From contig NZ_FNVG01000003.1 in NCBI RefSeq assembly GCF_900107935.1, positions 124,001-188,000 of the forward strand: DNA of 64,000 bases, in the 5' to 3' direction. Below are positions 48,454-56,878 of this stretch, piece by piece. Position numbers and translations under genes: made by a program. Positions within the stretch are counted from its first letter, which is position 1. Every line of letters starts with the position of its first letter. A model generated the notes under the pieces. That model had not been told where the DNA came from, did not search any database, and saw only the letters and a program-made list of their open reading frames with translations. This DNA is from Vibrio hangzhouensis. Lineage in GTDB: Bacteria; Pseudomonadota; Gammaproteobacteria; Enterobacterales; Vibrionaceae.

Positions 48454-48467
48454 CTTAGAGAGTAACG

Positions 48468-48498
48468 AAACACCAGCTTTTAGCTGGTGTTTTTTTTT
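48468..48498 (+). terminator. Terminator after nlpI
   Basis: AAACACCAGCT/AGCTGGTGTTT stem with a short TTT loop, then nine Ts. Confidence 0.92.
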
Positions 48499-48501
48499 GC
48501 T

Positions 48502-48545
48502 TTGAACTCTGCGTGTAATTGCTCTAGAATAGTTAGCCAGGCTAA
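48502..48545 (+). promoter_or_regulatory. marR-MATE promoter with palindromic operator
   Basis: TTGAAC (48502-48507), 17-base spacer, TAGAAT (48525-48530). The perfect palindrome TTAGCC-A-GGCTAA (48533-48545) covers the predicted start point. An 11/13 match, TTAGCTAGGATAA, recurs at 48993-49005. Confidence 0.65.
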
Positions 48546-48561
48546 TTAATAGTTGTTATGA

Positions 48562-48972
48562 ATGTCTATAGAAGCAAATTTAGAGAAAATTGAGCGTCTG
48601 ACTTCGAAAGTGTGGCGCAGCTACAGCAAAGAAGATCCTTTGGGTCACTTGAGCTTCAATGAATATGACTATCTGAAAGCGATACAGGCGGCGAGAGTGC
48701 CGATTCGTCTGACCGATCTTGCCAAAGAACTGGAAGTAACCAAGCCATCGGCCACCAATATGGTGAAACGACTGGAGCGCAAGGGATTAGTTCTCAGAGT
48801 GTCCTGTAGCGAAGATGCGCGCTCAAAGCGTGTGATGCTGACAGAGAAAGCACGGGCACCTTTAGAGTCGGAGTCTGAAATATATACCATCATTGCACAA
48901 AAGCTTAAAGTTCACCTGAGTGAGCAAGAATTTGACGCACTGAATACGCTGTTGACTAAGGCGCTGCGTTAA
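48562..48972 (+). CDS. MarR-family transcriptional regulator
   Basis: A 136-residue winged-helix repressor. The DNA-binding region is RLTDLAKELEVTKPSATNMVKRLERKGLV followed by the wing SCSEDARSKRVMLTEKA with the conserved D-x-R. Dimerisation helices lie at both ends. Start ATG 48562 follows a palindromic operator, implying autorepression. The next gene, 46 bases downstream, is a MATE exporter, so the pair is probably a drug- or metabolite-responsive repressor-pump unit. Ligand unknown. Confidence 0.88.
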   Translation: MSIEANLEKIERLTSKVWRSYSKEDPLGHLSFNEYDYLKAIQAARVPIRLTDLAKELEVTKPSATNMVKRLERKGLVLRVSCSEDARSKRVMLTEKARAPLESESEIYTIIAQKLKVHLSEQEFDALNTLLTKALR

Positions 48973-48988
48973 CGTTTTTTTTGAGGAT

Positions 48989-49009
48989 TTAGTTAGCTAG
49001 GATAACTAA
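48989..49009 (+). promoter_or_regulatory. Second MarR operator-like site before the MATE gene
   Basis: TTAGTTA (48989-48995) and TAACTAA (49003-49009) form a perfect inverted repeat with a 7-base spacer. Within it TTAGCTAGGATAA (48993-49005) matches 11 of 13 bases of the palindrome upstream of the marR gene. Confidence 0.55.
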
Positions 49010-49018
49010 AACAATATC

Positions 49019-50359
49019 ATGATAGAGAAATCCATCTATACACAGTTTTGGCGTTACGCCATACCTACCATTTCGGCCATGCTAGTCAATGGTTTATATC
49101 AGGTCGTTGACGGGATTTTTATTGGTCAATATATGGGTGGCGATGGCTTAGCAGGCATCAATATTGCCTGGCCTGTGATCAGTGTCGTGCTCGGTCTGGG
49201 TATGATGCTGGGTGTTGGAACCGGTGCTTTATCGTCAATTAAGCAAGGTGAGGGCGATATTGCCGGGGCAAAAAAAACCTTGGCGACAGGTTTTATGGCT
49301 TTGGCGGCGCTCAGTCCATTGGTTGCAGTGACTCTTTGGCAGTATTCTGAGCTGTTTTTGCGCATTCAGGGGGCCGAAGGGCGAATGTACGATCTGGCTC
49401 TGCAGTATCTGGAAATATTGATTGTAGCGGGCGTGTTTACGCTGGGTTCTATTGCGGTGCCGTTCTTACTGCGCAATGACGATAGCCCCAACACCGCCAC
49501 TCTGCTGATGGTTTTAGGGGCAGTGATCAATATTGTACTCGATTACTGGTTTATTGCGTTGTTGGGGTGGGAATTGACCGGCGCAGCATTGGCGACCGGT
49601 ATTGCTCAAGCAGTTGTGACCATTCTGGGTGTGGCGTATTTTTTCTCAGGCAAGGCAAAAATGCGCCTGAGGCTGTGTGATTTTAAATTTCAGTTCGGAT
49701 TATTGCCCCGCATATTGTCCATCGGCCTGGCGAGCTTTTTCATGTACGCTTATGGCTCGTTTATGGTCGCGCTGCACAATGCGCTGTTTGCGGAATACGG
49801 CACAGTGACGCTGGTGGGCGCGTACGCGATTCTGGGCTATATTGTGGCTTTTTACTATCTGATTGTCGAAGGTATCGCCAATGCCATGCAGCCTTTACTG
49901 AGCTACAGCTACGGAGCGCGTCGTCAGGACAACATGCGCAAACTGCTTAACGTGGCCATGTGGAGTTCGGTGTTGGGGGGAGCGCTGTTTGTTGCTTTAC
50001 TCAATCTGTTCCCCAATCAAACGGTCGCCATCTTCAATTCCGACGATCCACAGTTGTTAACTCATACCGTCGACGGGATTCAGCTCCATCTGTTTTCGAT
50101 GTTTTTAGATGGTTTTATTGTGGTGGCAGCTGCTTACTATCAGGCGATAAGTCATAGTCGCAAGGCGCTGTTCGTCACACTAGGTAATATGTTGATTCAA
50201 CTGCCATTCTTGTATCTGATGCCGAAATTGTGGGGCGTGACCGGGATCTGGATAGCCTATCCATTATCGAACATTGCGTTAAGTTTGGTGGTTGGCGCCA
50301 TGATTTGGCGTGATATCCGCAAACTCACCGAGGTACCGTTCAACGCGGCGACCGCATAA
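49019..50359 (+). CDS. MATE-family multidrug/metabolite exporter
   Basis: A 446-residue, 12-helix inner-membrane antiporter of the MATE (DinF/NorM-like) superfamily, driven by Na+ or H+. The two homologous halves begin RYAIPTISAMLVNGLYQVVDG and RILSIGLASFFMYAYG. Acidic residues in helices (VVDGIFIG, YYLIVEGIAN) are candidates for cation coupling. Start ATG 49019 lies nine bases after the operator-like repeat. Coexpression with the MarR gene upstream is likely. Substrate unknown. Confidence 0.9.
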   Translation: MIEKSIYTQFWRYAIPTISAMLVNGLYQVVDGIFIGQYMGGDGLAGINIAWPVISVVLGLGMMLGVGTGALSSIKQGEGDIAGAKKTLATGFMALAALSPLVAVTLWQYSELFLRIQGAEGRMYDLALQYLEILIVAGVFTLGSIAVPFLLRNDDSPNTATLLMVLGAVINIVLDYWFIALLGWELTGAALATGIAQAVVTILGVAYFFSGKAKMRLRLCDFKFQFGLLPRILSIGLASFFMYAYGSFMVALHNALFAEYGTVTLVGAYAILGYIVAFYYLIVEGIANAMQPLLSYSYGARRQDNMRKLLNVAMWSSVLGGALFVALLNLFPNQTVAIFNSDDPQLLTHTVDGIQLHLFSMFLDGFIVVAAAYYQAISHSRKALFVTLGNMLIQLPFLYLMPKLWGVTGIWIAYPLSNIALSLVVGAMIWRDIRKLTEVPFNAATA

Positions 50360-50360
50360 A

Positions 50361-50393
50361 CAACAAGGCCTCTCATTTTGAGAGGCCTTGTTG
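50361..50393. terminator. Bidirectional terminator, MATE gene and ubiV
   Basis: Stem ACAAGGCCTCTCA/TGAGAGGCCTTGT with a short loop; moderate T content on both sides. Confidence 0.8.
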
Positions 50394-50404
50394 TTGGTAT
50401 GAGG

Positions 50405-51283
50405 CTACAGTTGCTTGACGTCGAGTCCCGCGATTTGGTGCCAGTAGCCATTGCATTGTCGGTCCAGTGCGGTGACTGGATTCGAACCGTCTTCATTGGC
50501 TCTGAAGCGATCAACTTCGGCAAACGTATCCAGTCCTAGTGGGCTAAGGCGCACCACATCAACCAAACCATCCATTGATTTTAGATCGTTGATCAGGTTG
50601 TACTGATAGCCAGATTGCGTTTGGATACCGTTAAGGTTAAATACCGATTGACCTTCTTGGCTCTCAACTTGAAGACCGGTTGGGTATCTGATACAGCAGG
50701 TTTCACAGTCATCTTTAGCCCGGTTTTCGGCGCGGGCGGTGAAGCAGCGTGCTGAGTAGGCCAGGGGCAGGTAACCGTGACTGAACACTTCTACTTCAAA
50801 CTTATCCCGGATCCCCAAATCCTGTGCTTGAGACAGGGCATTTGTTAACCATTCGCGAGACAGTTCCACCGGCATACACCAGCGGATCATGCCTTGTTTG
50901 ACGAACAGCTTGAGGGTGTGAGCGTTATAAGTGTTGACCGCTGGGCCCACAATAAATGGGACTTTGTGTTCACTGGCCAGCTGAATTGCAGACACATCGT
51001 TGGCTTCGATGGCAAAGTCACCGTTGTCGATGTACTTCTTCATGATGTTCACTTCGCTCGGTGCTTCAAGCAATGCCATCGTTGAGAGCACAACCTGTTT
51101 ACCTGCGGCGTGCAGTTCCTTGGCTATCTCAAACCAATGGGCAGGCTTGATTTCTCGGCGCTTGGAGCAGACCGTTTCACCAAGATAGATGATGTCAGCC
51201 GAGCTAGACTTAGCCTGTTCGTAAAAACTCTCGACATCTTGTTTTGGCCAGAAGTACAACAATGGACCTAGTGCGTATTTCAT
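50405..51283 (-). CDS. ubiV: O2-independent ubiquinone hydroxylation protein UbiV
   Basis: With UbiU and UbiT, allows ubiquinone synthesis without oxygen. It is a U32-peptidase-like protein carrying a [4Fe-4S] cluster. Start ATG at 51283 (AAGGAG at good spacing) gives 292 residues as in E. coli, beginning MKYALGPLLYFWPK; the frame is open to 51352, but that part overlaps ubiU. Cluster cysteines are in GETVCSKRR and in SARCFTARAENRAKDDCETCC. It begins 13 bases after the ubiU stop, so ubiU-ubiV are one operon. Confidence 0.95.
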   Translation of the reverse strand: MKYALGPLLYFWPKQDVESFYEQAKSSSADIIYLGETVCSKRREIKPAHWFEIAKELHAAGKQVVLSTMALLEAPSEVNIMKKYIDNGDFAIEANDVSAIQLASEHKVPFIVGPAVNTYNAHTLKLFVKQGMIRWCMPVELSREWLTNALSQAQDLGIRDKFEVEVFSHGYLPLAYSARCFTARAENRAKDDCETCCIRYPTGLQVESQEGQSVFNLNGIQTQSGYQYNLINDLKSMDGLVDVVRLSPLGLDTFAEVDRFRANEDGSNPVTALDRQCNGYWHQIAGLDVKQL

Positions 51284-51296
51284 TCTGAACGACTCC

Positions 51297-52310
51297 TTAC
51301 TGCCATTTACGGTGATAAGCACCGAGCGTGGTTTGCGTACCTTCTGAAACATTGGCTAGTGCCTGATCCCAGCTCGGTCTGACTTGGTACTGCTCAGGGT
51401 TGCGTTGATACATGTCGATCGCCTCGCGCCAGGTACGGGTAACTTGTTCCACATAGGCAGGACTTCTCTGGCGTCCTTCAATCTTCACTGACGCGACATT
51501 TGCAGCAAACAACTCGGGTAGCATCGAGAGCGTATTCAGACTGGTTGGCTCTTCAAGAGCATGGTAGCGTTTGCGCTCACCGTCAATTTCCGCTTCGAAA
51601 CGGCCTTTGCATAAGGTCGGATAGCCAGCATTTTCACCGGCGGCATAACGGTCGATCAGAATGTTATTCAGGCGAGACTCCAGACCCTGTTCGGTTTCCT
51701 GCCAGCGCACATATTTTGCTGGCGAGCACGCCCCAACGGTATTGGGTGATTCTCCCGTCAAGTAGGAAGAGAGGTAGCAACGCCCCTCTGACATGATGCA
51801 CAAGCTGCCAAAGGCAAACACTTCAAGTTCCACGTCCGAGGTGATATTGCGAGACAATTGTTTGACCTGGTGAATCGAAAGAACTCGTGGCAGGACAACA
51901 CGTTTTACGTTGAAGTTCTTATGATAAAAGTCTACGGCTGCAACGTTTGTGGCAGAAGCCTGTACAGAAAGGTGCAGTTCCAGGTGTGGATATTTGTTGG
52001 CGGCATACTCCAGTACAGCAATGTCGGCAACAATCAATGCGTCTACACCCAAGTCGGCCGCTTGGTCGACGGCGTTGGTCCAACGTTCAAATCCATCTGG
52101 GTGGGCGAACGTGTTCAGTGCAATATGCAGTTTTTTATTACGATCGTGAACATACTGGGCTGCGCGCTCTAGCTTCTTTCCCGTGAAGTTCAGACCAGCG
52201 AAATGACGGGCATTCGTATCATCTTTGAATCCGATGTATACCGCGTCAGCACCGCAATCAATAGCGGTTTTTAATGCAGGTAGGTTACCTGCTGGGCATA
52301 AGAGTTCCAT
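51297..52310 (-). CDS. ubiU: O2-independent ubiquinone hydroxylation protein UbiU
   Basis: Partner of UbiV, also in the U32 family, with a [4Fe-4S] cluster. The 337-residue protein begins MELLCPAGNLPALKTAIDCG. Cluster cysteines are in GSLCIMSEGRCYLSS, VGACSPAK and PTLCKGRF. The C-terminal SVKIEGRQRSPAYVEQVTRTWR is typical of the family. E. coli ubiUV are FNR-controlled; no convincing FNR box was found in the 125 bases upstream. Confidence 0.95.
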   Translation of the reverse strand: MELLCPAGNLPALKTAIDCGADAVYIGFKDDTNARHFAGLNFTGKKLERAAQYVHDRNKKLHIALNTFAHPDGFERWTNAVDQAADLGVDALIVADIAVLEYAANKYPHLELHLSVQASATNVAAVDFYHKNFNVKRVVLPRVLSIHQVKQLSRNITSDVELEVFAFGSLCIMSEGRCYLSSYLTGESPNTVGACSPAKYVRWQETEQGLESRLNNILIDRYAAGENAGYPTLCKGRFEAEIDGERKRYHALEEPTSLNTLSMLPELFAANVASVKIEGRQRSPAYVEQVTRTWREAIDMYQRNPEQYQVRPSWDQALANVSEGTQTTLGAYHRKWQ

Positions 52311-52435
52311 ATGCTCATTACCATAATTCTGACAGTAGTCCGCATTTTATGAATAATTGTGAATGGCGAATTTGATGTAAGGCAGGTTTACCTTAATAAA
52401 CACGGAATTAACACCAAAGAGGTAACCGTAACAAA

Positions 52436-54475
52436 TCAGTTTCGGTGGCGACGGTTCTGGGCAAACAGTGCTTCGATTTCGTGTTTAGGTTGCGGTCTGT
52501 GGAAGTGGAAGCCTTGTATGGAGTTACAGTTGAGATTGGACAGCAGTGTTGCCTGATGTCGTGTCTCGACACCCTCTGCGACGACTGACAGATTCAGAGA
52601 TTTGCCCAAATTAATGATGTTCTCGATCACCGTAAGCTGCTTTGGCAGGGTATCAATGTCCATGATAAACGCCCGGTCAATTTTGAGTTCATCGATGGGG
52701 AAGTGTGCCAAATATGAGAGAGAGGAGTAACCGGTACCGAAATCATCAATAGACAAAGCGAAGCCTAATCGTTTAATTGCATCCAGCATTTGCAGCGTAT
52801 GCTCACTGTTACTCATGACAGCGCTTTCAGTCAGCTCAAAGGTGATACAACTTGGATCCAGATTGGTACTGCGTAACAGACGCTCCATATAATCGATCAA
52901 CTTAGGGTTGCCAAACTGCTCTGGGGACAGGTTGATGGCCACTCGCCCGGGAAGGATCCCTTGCTGTTTCCAGCGTTTCACTGTGTTGAACACATCGCGC
53001 ATGACCACACGACCCAAGCTTTCAATTAAACCTGCTTGTTCTGCCACGGGGATAAATGAGGCCGGACTGATATAACCCTCAACTGGGTGCTTCCAGCGCA
53101 CCAGAGCCTCCGCACCATTGATGCTGAAATCTCGGGCATTAACTTTAGGCTGATACCAAACTTCGAGCCCGTTTTGCTGCAGGGCTTTTTGAAGTTCGAT
53201 CTCCAGCCACAAGCGCATCCGCGCCTCTTTGTTCATCTGGTCGTTGAATTTGACCAGTCTATTGCGGCCACGGGATTTGGCTTCATACATGGCGGTATCC
53301 GCATTTTGCAGCAGTATACGAGCATCGTTGCCATCACTTGGGTAGTTTACGCTGCCAATTGAGCAGGCCAGACGCTTACTAAAGTGATGAAGGTCAAAGG
53401 GTTGGTTGATCAGCCCGATGATTTTCTCCGCTAAGATTTCCACGGTGCGGCTATTTTCTGGTTCAGGCAGAATAATGCCAAACTCATCCCCACCAAGGTG
53501 AGCCAACACCGCTTGTTGTGGCAGTTGGCGTTTCAGACGGGACGACACCTCCTGAATCACTCGGTCTCCGATGTGATGGCCGAGTGAATCATTGATGTTT
53601 TTAAAATTATCGATGTCGAGGTACAACATGACCAATGGCGTATTGCTTTGGATAAAGTGATCCAGACAGCGGGTGAAGCCCAGTCGGTTGTAAAGTTTGG
53701 TCAGTGTATCAATATTGACATCTTCACTGCTATTCTGCGCGACCGGATTGGGTTTTTCGTCCATATCCTGCAGCAGGACCAGGTGCGCGCTGTTTCCAAA
53801 TAAGTGCGCATCATCAATGTGCAGTGCCAGCCGACGCTGTGCTCCACAATATTCACTGGTCAAAAATTGTAGCGGGTGGTCGTGAACTCTTGATAAATCG
53901 AGCTGAACCCGATTGTTATCGTTCTCGTTTTTGAGTAGTCGGTTGAGTGATTCACCAAGCAGATCGCTGTGGTTGGTATAGCCAAATAATCTGGCCGCAG
54001 CCGGGTTAGCTGACAGAATACAATCGTCTTCGACCAGTATCAGGCCATCTGGGATGAGTTGGGACAGTTTGTGAAACTTGCTCTCAGATTCTTCGAGTGA
54101 GCGAGTGAGGATTTGTTTCTCAGATGTGTCTATGGCATGAAATACGATGTACTCGACGACGCCTTCGAACTCAATAGGGGAAACACTGAAGTGCAAACTG
54201 GACTCAACATCCGATTCATCCAGCGTGACCTCGGCCTCGATGGACTCTCCCTGAAATGCACGTCCGTAATAGGGCTTTAATTGATTATAGAAACGCTCTC
54301 CAAGGATCTGCAGATCATTCATCCCCACCAGATCACTGTGCGTAAGCCCCGCCACATCACAATAGCGGTCATTCACCATGCAGTAATGGTGCTCGTCATC
54401 CAGAATAGCGAAAAAGAATGGGCTATTGGATGTTAACTTCGCAAAATATTCCTTTAAAAGTTTGGATGACATCAA
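52436..54475 (-). CDS. rocS: PAS-GGDEF-EAL c-di-GMP signalling protein, RocS-like
   Basis: A 679-residue soluble protein. Two PAS-type sensor domains (about 10-120 and 130-245) precede a GGDEF domain (about 255-420) with intact GGDEF at 328-332 and no RxxD inhibitory site, then an EAL domain (about 430-670). The EAL catalytic set looks complete: EALVRW (Glu456), INLSPEQF, FELTES, IDDFGTGYSS, ELKIDR and AEGVET. It may therefore make or break c-di-GMP. The position between ubiU and ubiT matches V. cholerae rocS (VC0653), a c-di-GMP regulator of colony form and motility. The symbol rests on that recalled synteny. Confidence 0.85.
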   Translation of the reverse strand: MMSSKLLKEYFAKLTSNSPFFFAILDDEHHYCMVNDRYCDVAGLTHSDLVGMNDLQILGERFYNQLKPYYGRAFQGESIEAEVTLDESDVESSLHFSVSPIEFEGVVEYIVFHAIDTSEKQILTRSLEESESKFHKLSQLIPDGLILVEDDCILSANPAAARLFGYTNHSDLLGESLNRLLKNENDNNRVQLDLSRVHDHPLQFLTSEYCGAQRRLALHIDDAHLFGNSAHLVLLQDMDEKPNPVAQNSSEDVNIDTLTKLYNRLGFTRCLDHFIQSNTPLVMLYLDIDNFKNINDSLGHHIGDRVIQEVSSRLKRQLPQQAVLAHLGGDEFGIILPEPENSRTVEILAEKIIGLINQPFDLHHFSKRLACSIGSVNYPSDGNDARILLQNADTAMYEAKSRGRNRLVKFNDQMNKEARMRLWLEIELQKALQQNGLEVWYQPKVNARDFSINGAEALVRWKHPVEGYISPASFIPVAEQAGLIESLGRVVMRDVFNTVKRWKQQGILPGRVAINLSPEQFGNPKLIDYMERLLRSTNLDPSCITFELTESAVMSNSEHTLQMLDAIKRLGFALSIDDFGTGYSSLSYLAHFPIDELKIDRAFIMDIDTLPKQLTVIENIINLGKSLNLSVVAEGVETRHQATLLSNLNCNSIQGFHFHRPQPKHEIEALFAQNRRHRN

Positions 54476-54651
54476 TGTACTACCAATTCACCGGTGCGCT
54501 CTTATATCAATAATTCCATCACTATAACTGTGATTTATCAGTTAGAAAAGGGTAAAGGCGAAAGCAAAAAATATTTGATGCACAACAGGATTTTTTTTGT
54601 ACTAATACCGTATTATGAGCTTTCTAAAGTACAAATTAACGGAAAAACCGC

Positions 54652-55173
54652 GTGTTAGACAAGATTCGAAGTCAACTGGTTAAAAATGCTGCACTAATTT
54701 TGCGATCGCCAGTCCATTTTCTCCCAAGTAAATTTCAAAATATGGCACTGCTAGAAGGGCTAAAAACTGTTTTTAAAGAAGCACTTGAAGATGGGGACTT
54801 TGAATTTCTTGAAGAAAAATGGTTAAAAGTTCATATTCGTGATCTAAACCTCAGTTGGTACATTTCCTACATGGACGAGCAATTGGTGGTTTCTGACAAG
54901 ATTGAACAAGAAGATGTCAGCTTCAGTGGTAACCTGAACGATTTGGTGTTGATTGCCGGCCGTAAAGAAGATCCGGATACTTTGTTCTTCCAACGTCGCC
55001 TGAGTATTGAAGGTGATACTGAGCTAGGCTTAGAAGTGAAGAACCTGATGGACAGCGTCGATCTTGATGCTTTGCCAAAACCGATGTTGTCAGCGCTGAC
55101 ACATCTGGCTGACTTTGTGCAAAAAGGTTTGCAGCCTGTTTCAACACCTAATGAGGTGAATAATGCTTATTAG
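54652..55173 (+). CDS. ubiT: Ubiquinone accessory lipid-binding protein UbiT (SCP2 domain)
   Basis: An SCP2-fold lipid-binding protein required with UbiU-UbiV for anaerobic ubiquinone synthesis. The 173-residue protein has the SCP2 core DLNLSWYISYMDEQLVV then DLVLIAGRKEDPDTLFFQRRLSIEGDTELGLE. GTG 54652 is the start. Its last 11 bases overlap the next gene, as yhbT-yhbS do in E. coli. A weak FNR-like site (TTGAT-N4-AACAG, 54575-54588) lies upstream but is only a half match. Confidence 0.93.
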   Translation: MLDKIRSQLVKNAALILRSPVHFLPSKFQNMALLEGLKTVFKEALEDGDFEFLEEKWLKVHIRDLNLSWYISYMDEQLVVSDKIEQEDVSFSGNLNDLVLIAGRKEDPDTLFFQRRLSIEGDTELGLEVKNLMDSVDLDALPKPMLSALTHLADFVQKGLQPVSTPNEVNNAY

Positions 55174-55678
55174 AACTGAGGCGCCAGCTGATATTCTGGT
55201 CATCGACCGATTACTGAAATCGGTATTTGAAACCGATGCTGAAGCCGATTTGGTGATGGCACTTCGTGAAAATGGCCAGTTGACCTTGTCCCTGGTGGCT
55301 TGCGATGACGATGGAGCGGTGGTGGGACATGCACTGTTTTCACCGGTACTTATCGATGGCAATGACTTGTCCTGGCAAGGGCTAGCGCCATTGGCTGTAG
55401 CCAAGTCGCACCAAGGTAGTGGCGTAGCCAGAGCCTTGTTGACAGAGGCGTTTCTGACCCTGCCACAATTTGGTTACCCGGCCTGTGTTGTGTTAGGGGA
55501 TCCTGCCTTTTATTCTAAGTTCCAGTTCGAGCCAGCAAGTGCCGTAGGCTTGGAGTGCCAGTGGGAGGTACCAGAAGGGGCGTTTCAGGTTCGCTCGTTG
55601 ACAGAAGCATCACTGGCAACTTTACTGGATGGAGTTTCCGGGCTGGTGGAGTACAGCGCGGAGTTTAATCAGCTGTAA
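55163..55678 (+). CDS. yhbS: GNAT-family N-acetyltransferase (YhbS-like)
   Basis: A 171-residue GNAT acetyltransferase. Acetyl-CoA contact motif is seen as LAVAKSHQGSGVARALLTEAF (Q/R-x-x-G-x-A). The tail contains VLGDPAFYSKFQFEPAS, as in YhbS. GAGGTGA precedes ATG 55163, which lies inside the end of ubiT, giving coupled translation. Substrate unknown; in E. coli the homologue is the neighbour of yhbT (ubiT). Confidence 0.88.
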   Translation: MLIRTEAPADILVIDRLLKSVFETDAEADLVMALRENGQLTLSLVACDDDGAVVGHALFSPVLIDGNDLSWQGLAPLAVAKSHQGSGVARALLTEAFLTLPQFGYPACVVLGDPAFYSKFQFEPASAVGLECQWEVPEGAFQVRSLTEASLATLLDGVSGLVEYSAEFNQL

Positions 55679-55816
55679 CCGACCGGCGGTCTCAGATGTC
55701 TGGTGACTCTGGTTATGAAATTATCAGGCTGACCGGTTTTGCTGCTTTGCTGTCTTGGTTATCAAATGGAGCTCTGCTACACTTCGCATCGATAGAAAGG
55801 TAAGTGGCACTAACGC

Positions 55817-56251
55817 ATGATTCAAGACAGTATTAAGCTTCAGATTATGGGAATTCAGAGTTGGGATGTCGCCCACCCTGAACGACTTCCTTTATCTCAC
55901 CAGCCTAAGTTGGTGTTGGCTGGGCAATGCCGGTTGCTTTTTGTCTCTCCGGTAAAGCCTGAGGGAGATAGCGTCCTCTTCTATCAAAAAATCCTCAAAG
56001 CGATGAAGCTTGAACTGACCGACACCTTGCACATTACCCCGGATCTTCTGCTATCGATGACGGGTGAACAGGTGCCTGACTGGATTTGGTTTGCTGGTGA
56101 TCAGCATGCTGAACAGCGATTGTCTCAATTGACTCAGACACTGGCTTTATCGCGAGTCCCTAACAAACTTATCTCACCTCCTCTCGTTGATATTGATGGT
56201 AATGACGTGGAGCGTCGAGCTCTCTGGAATCAGATCCGCGCTTATGGCTAA
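55817..56251 (+). CDS. holD: DNA polymerase III psi subunit
   Basis: Psi links the clamp loader to chi and SSB. The 144-residue protein is divergent in sequence, as psi always is, but shows the N-terminal IQSWDVAHPE, the LHITPDLLL segment and the ending RRALWNQIRAYG, close to E. coli LWQQIC. The strongest support is position: holD overlaps rimI by eight bases, the conserved holD-rimI pair. Confidence 0.88.
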   Translation: MIQDSIKLQIMGIQSWDVAHPERLPLSHQPKLVLAGQCRLLFVSPVKPEGDSVLFYQKILKAMKLELTDTLHITPDLLLSMTGEQVPDWIWFAGDQHAEQRLSQLTQTLALSRVPNKLISPPLVDIDGNDVERRALWNQIRAYG

Positions 56252-56708
56252 TTTCTGTTTTGCTGTGATGGACAATGAGCACATCAGTGCGGTGCAGTCT
56301 ATTGAACAACTCGCTCACTCACACCCATGGAAGCCTTCAATGATCGCTGATCTCAATGGGCGTGGCGCGTTTAATTATGTATTAATGGTCTCAGGGCAGG
56401 TCGTCGGATATTTTTACGCGCAGAATATTGTGGGTGAGGTGTCATTGCTGAACATTGCGGTAGCCCCCGAGCATCAGGGTAAAGGTTATGGCCGCGTCTT
56501 GCTCAGTGAGTTCTTGAAACAGTGTGAAGGCCGTAACGCTGAAAGTGCCTGGTTAGAAGTCAGAGCAAGTAATCATGCCGCCATTTCCCTTTATTTGGCT
56601 CAAGGTTTCAATGAAGTGGATCGACGCAGAGATTATTACCCTGCGGCGCAAGGCAGAGAAGATGCGGTGATCATGAGCCATTATTTTCTTTTTTCAGGTG
56701 AATTCTGA
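56244..56708 (+). CDS. rimI: Ribosomal protein S18 N-alpha-acetyltransferase RimI
   Basis: Acetylates the N-terminal Ala of S18. Start ATG 56244, inside the end of holD, gives 154 residues (E. coli 148); the open frame to 56187 overlaps holD further and is not native. GNAT motif A is VAPEHQGKGYGRVLLSEFL, with the catalytic-region WLEVRASNHAAISLYLAQGF and YYPAAQGREDAVIMSHYF. This is the last conserved gene before an accessory stretch. Confidence 0.95.
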   Translation: MANFCFAVMDNEHISAVQSIEQLAHSHPWKPSMIADLNGRGAFNYVLMVSGQVVGYFYAQNIVGEVSLLNIAVAPEHQGKGYGRVLLSEFLKQCEGRNAESAWLEVRASNHAAISLYLAQGFNEVDRRRDYYPAAQGREDAVIMSHYFLFSGEF

Positions 56709-56878
56709 GTACTGCGATTTGATGGTCGAAGCAGGCGACGTTTCTATCATTATTTCGTAATGAAGGTAACCTCAACTCCTGCTTCCTCAAATAGGTTACA
56801 TTACCCAGAGTTACTTCGATTCGACAATAACTTCTTCATACTCCGTCCCTAGTTATTGATAATTATGGGAACAGAGAA

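Noticed and set aside
54575..54588. FNR box upstream of ubiT
   Set aside because: TTGAT-N4-AACAG keeps only one good half-site, so it cannot be called from sequence alone.
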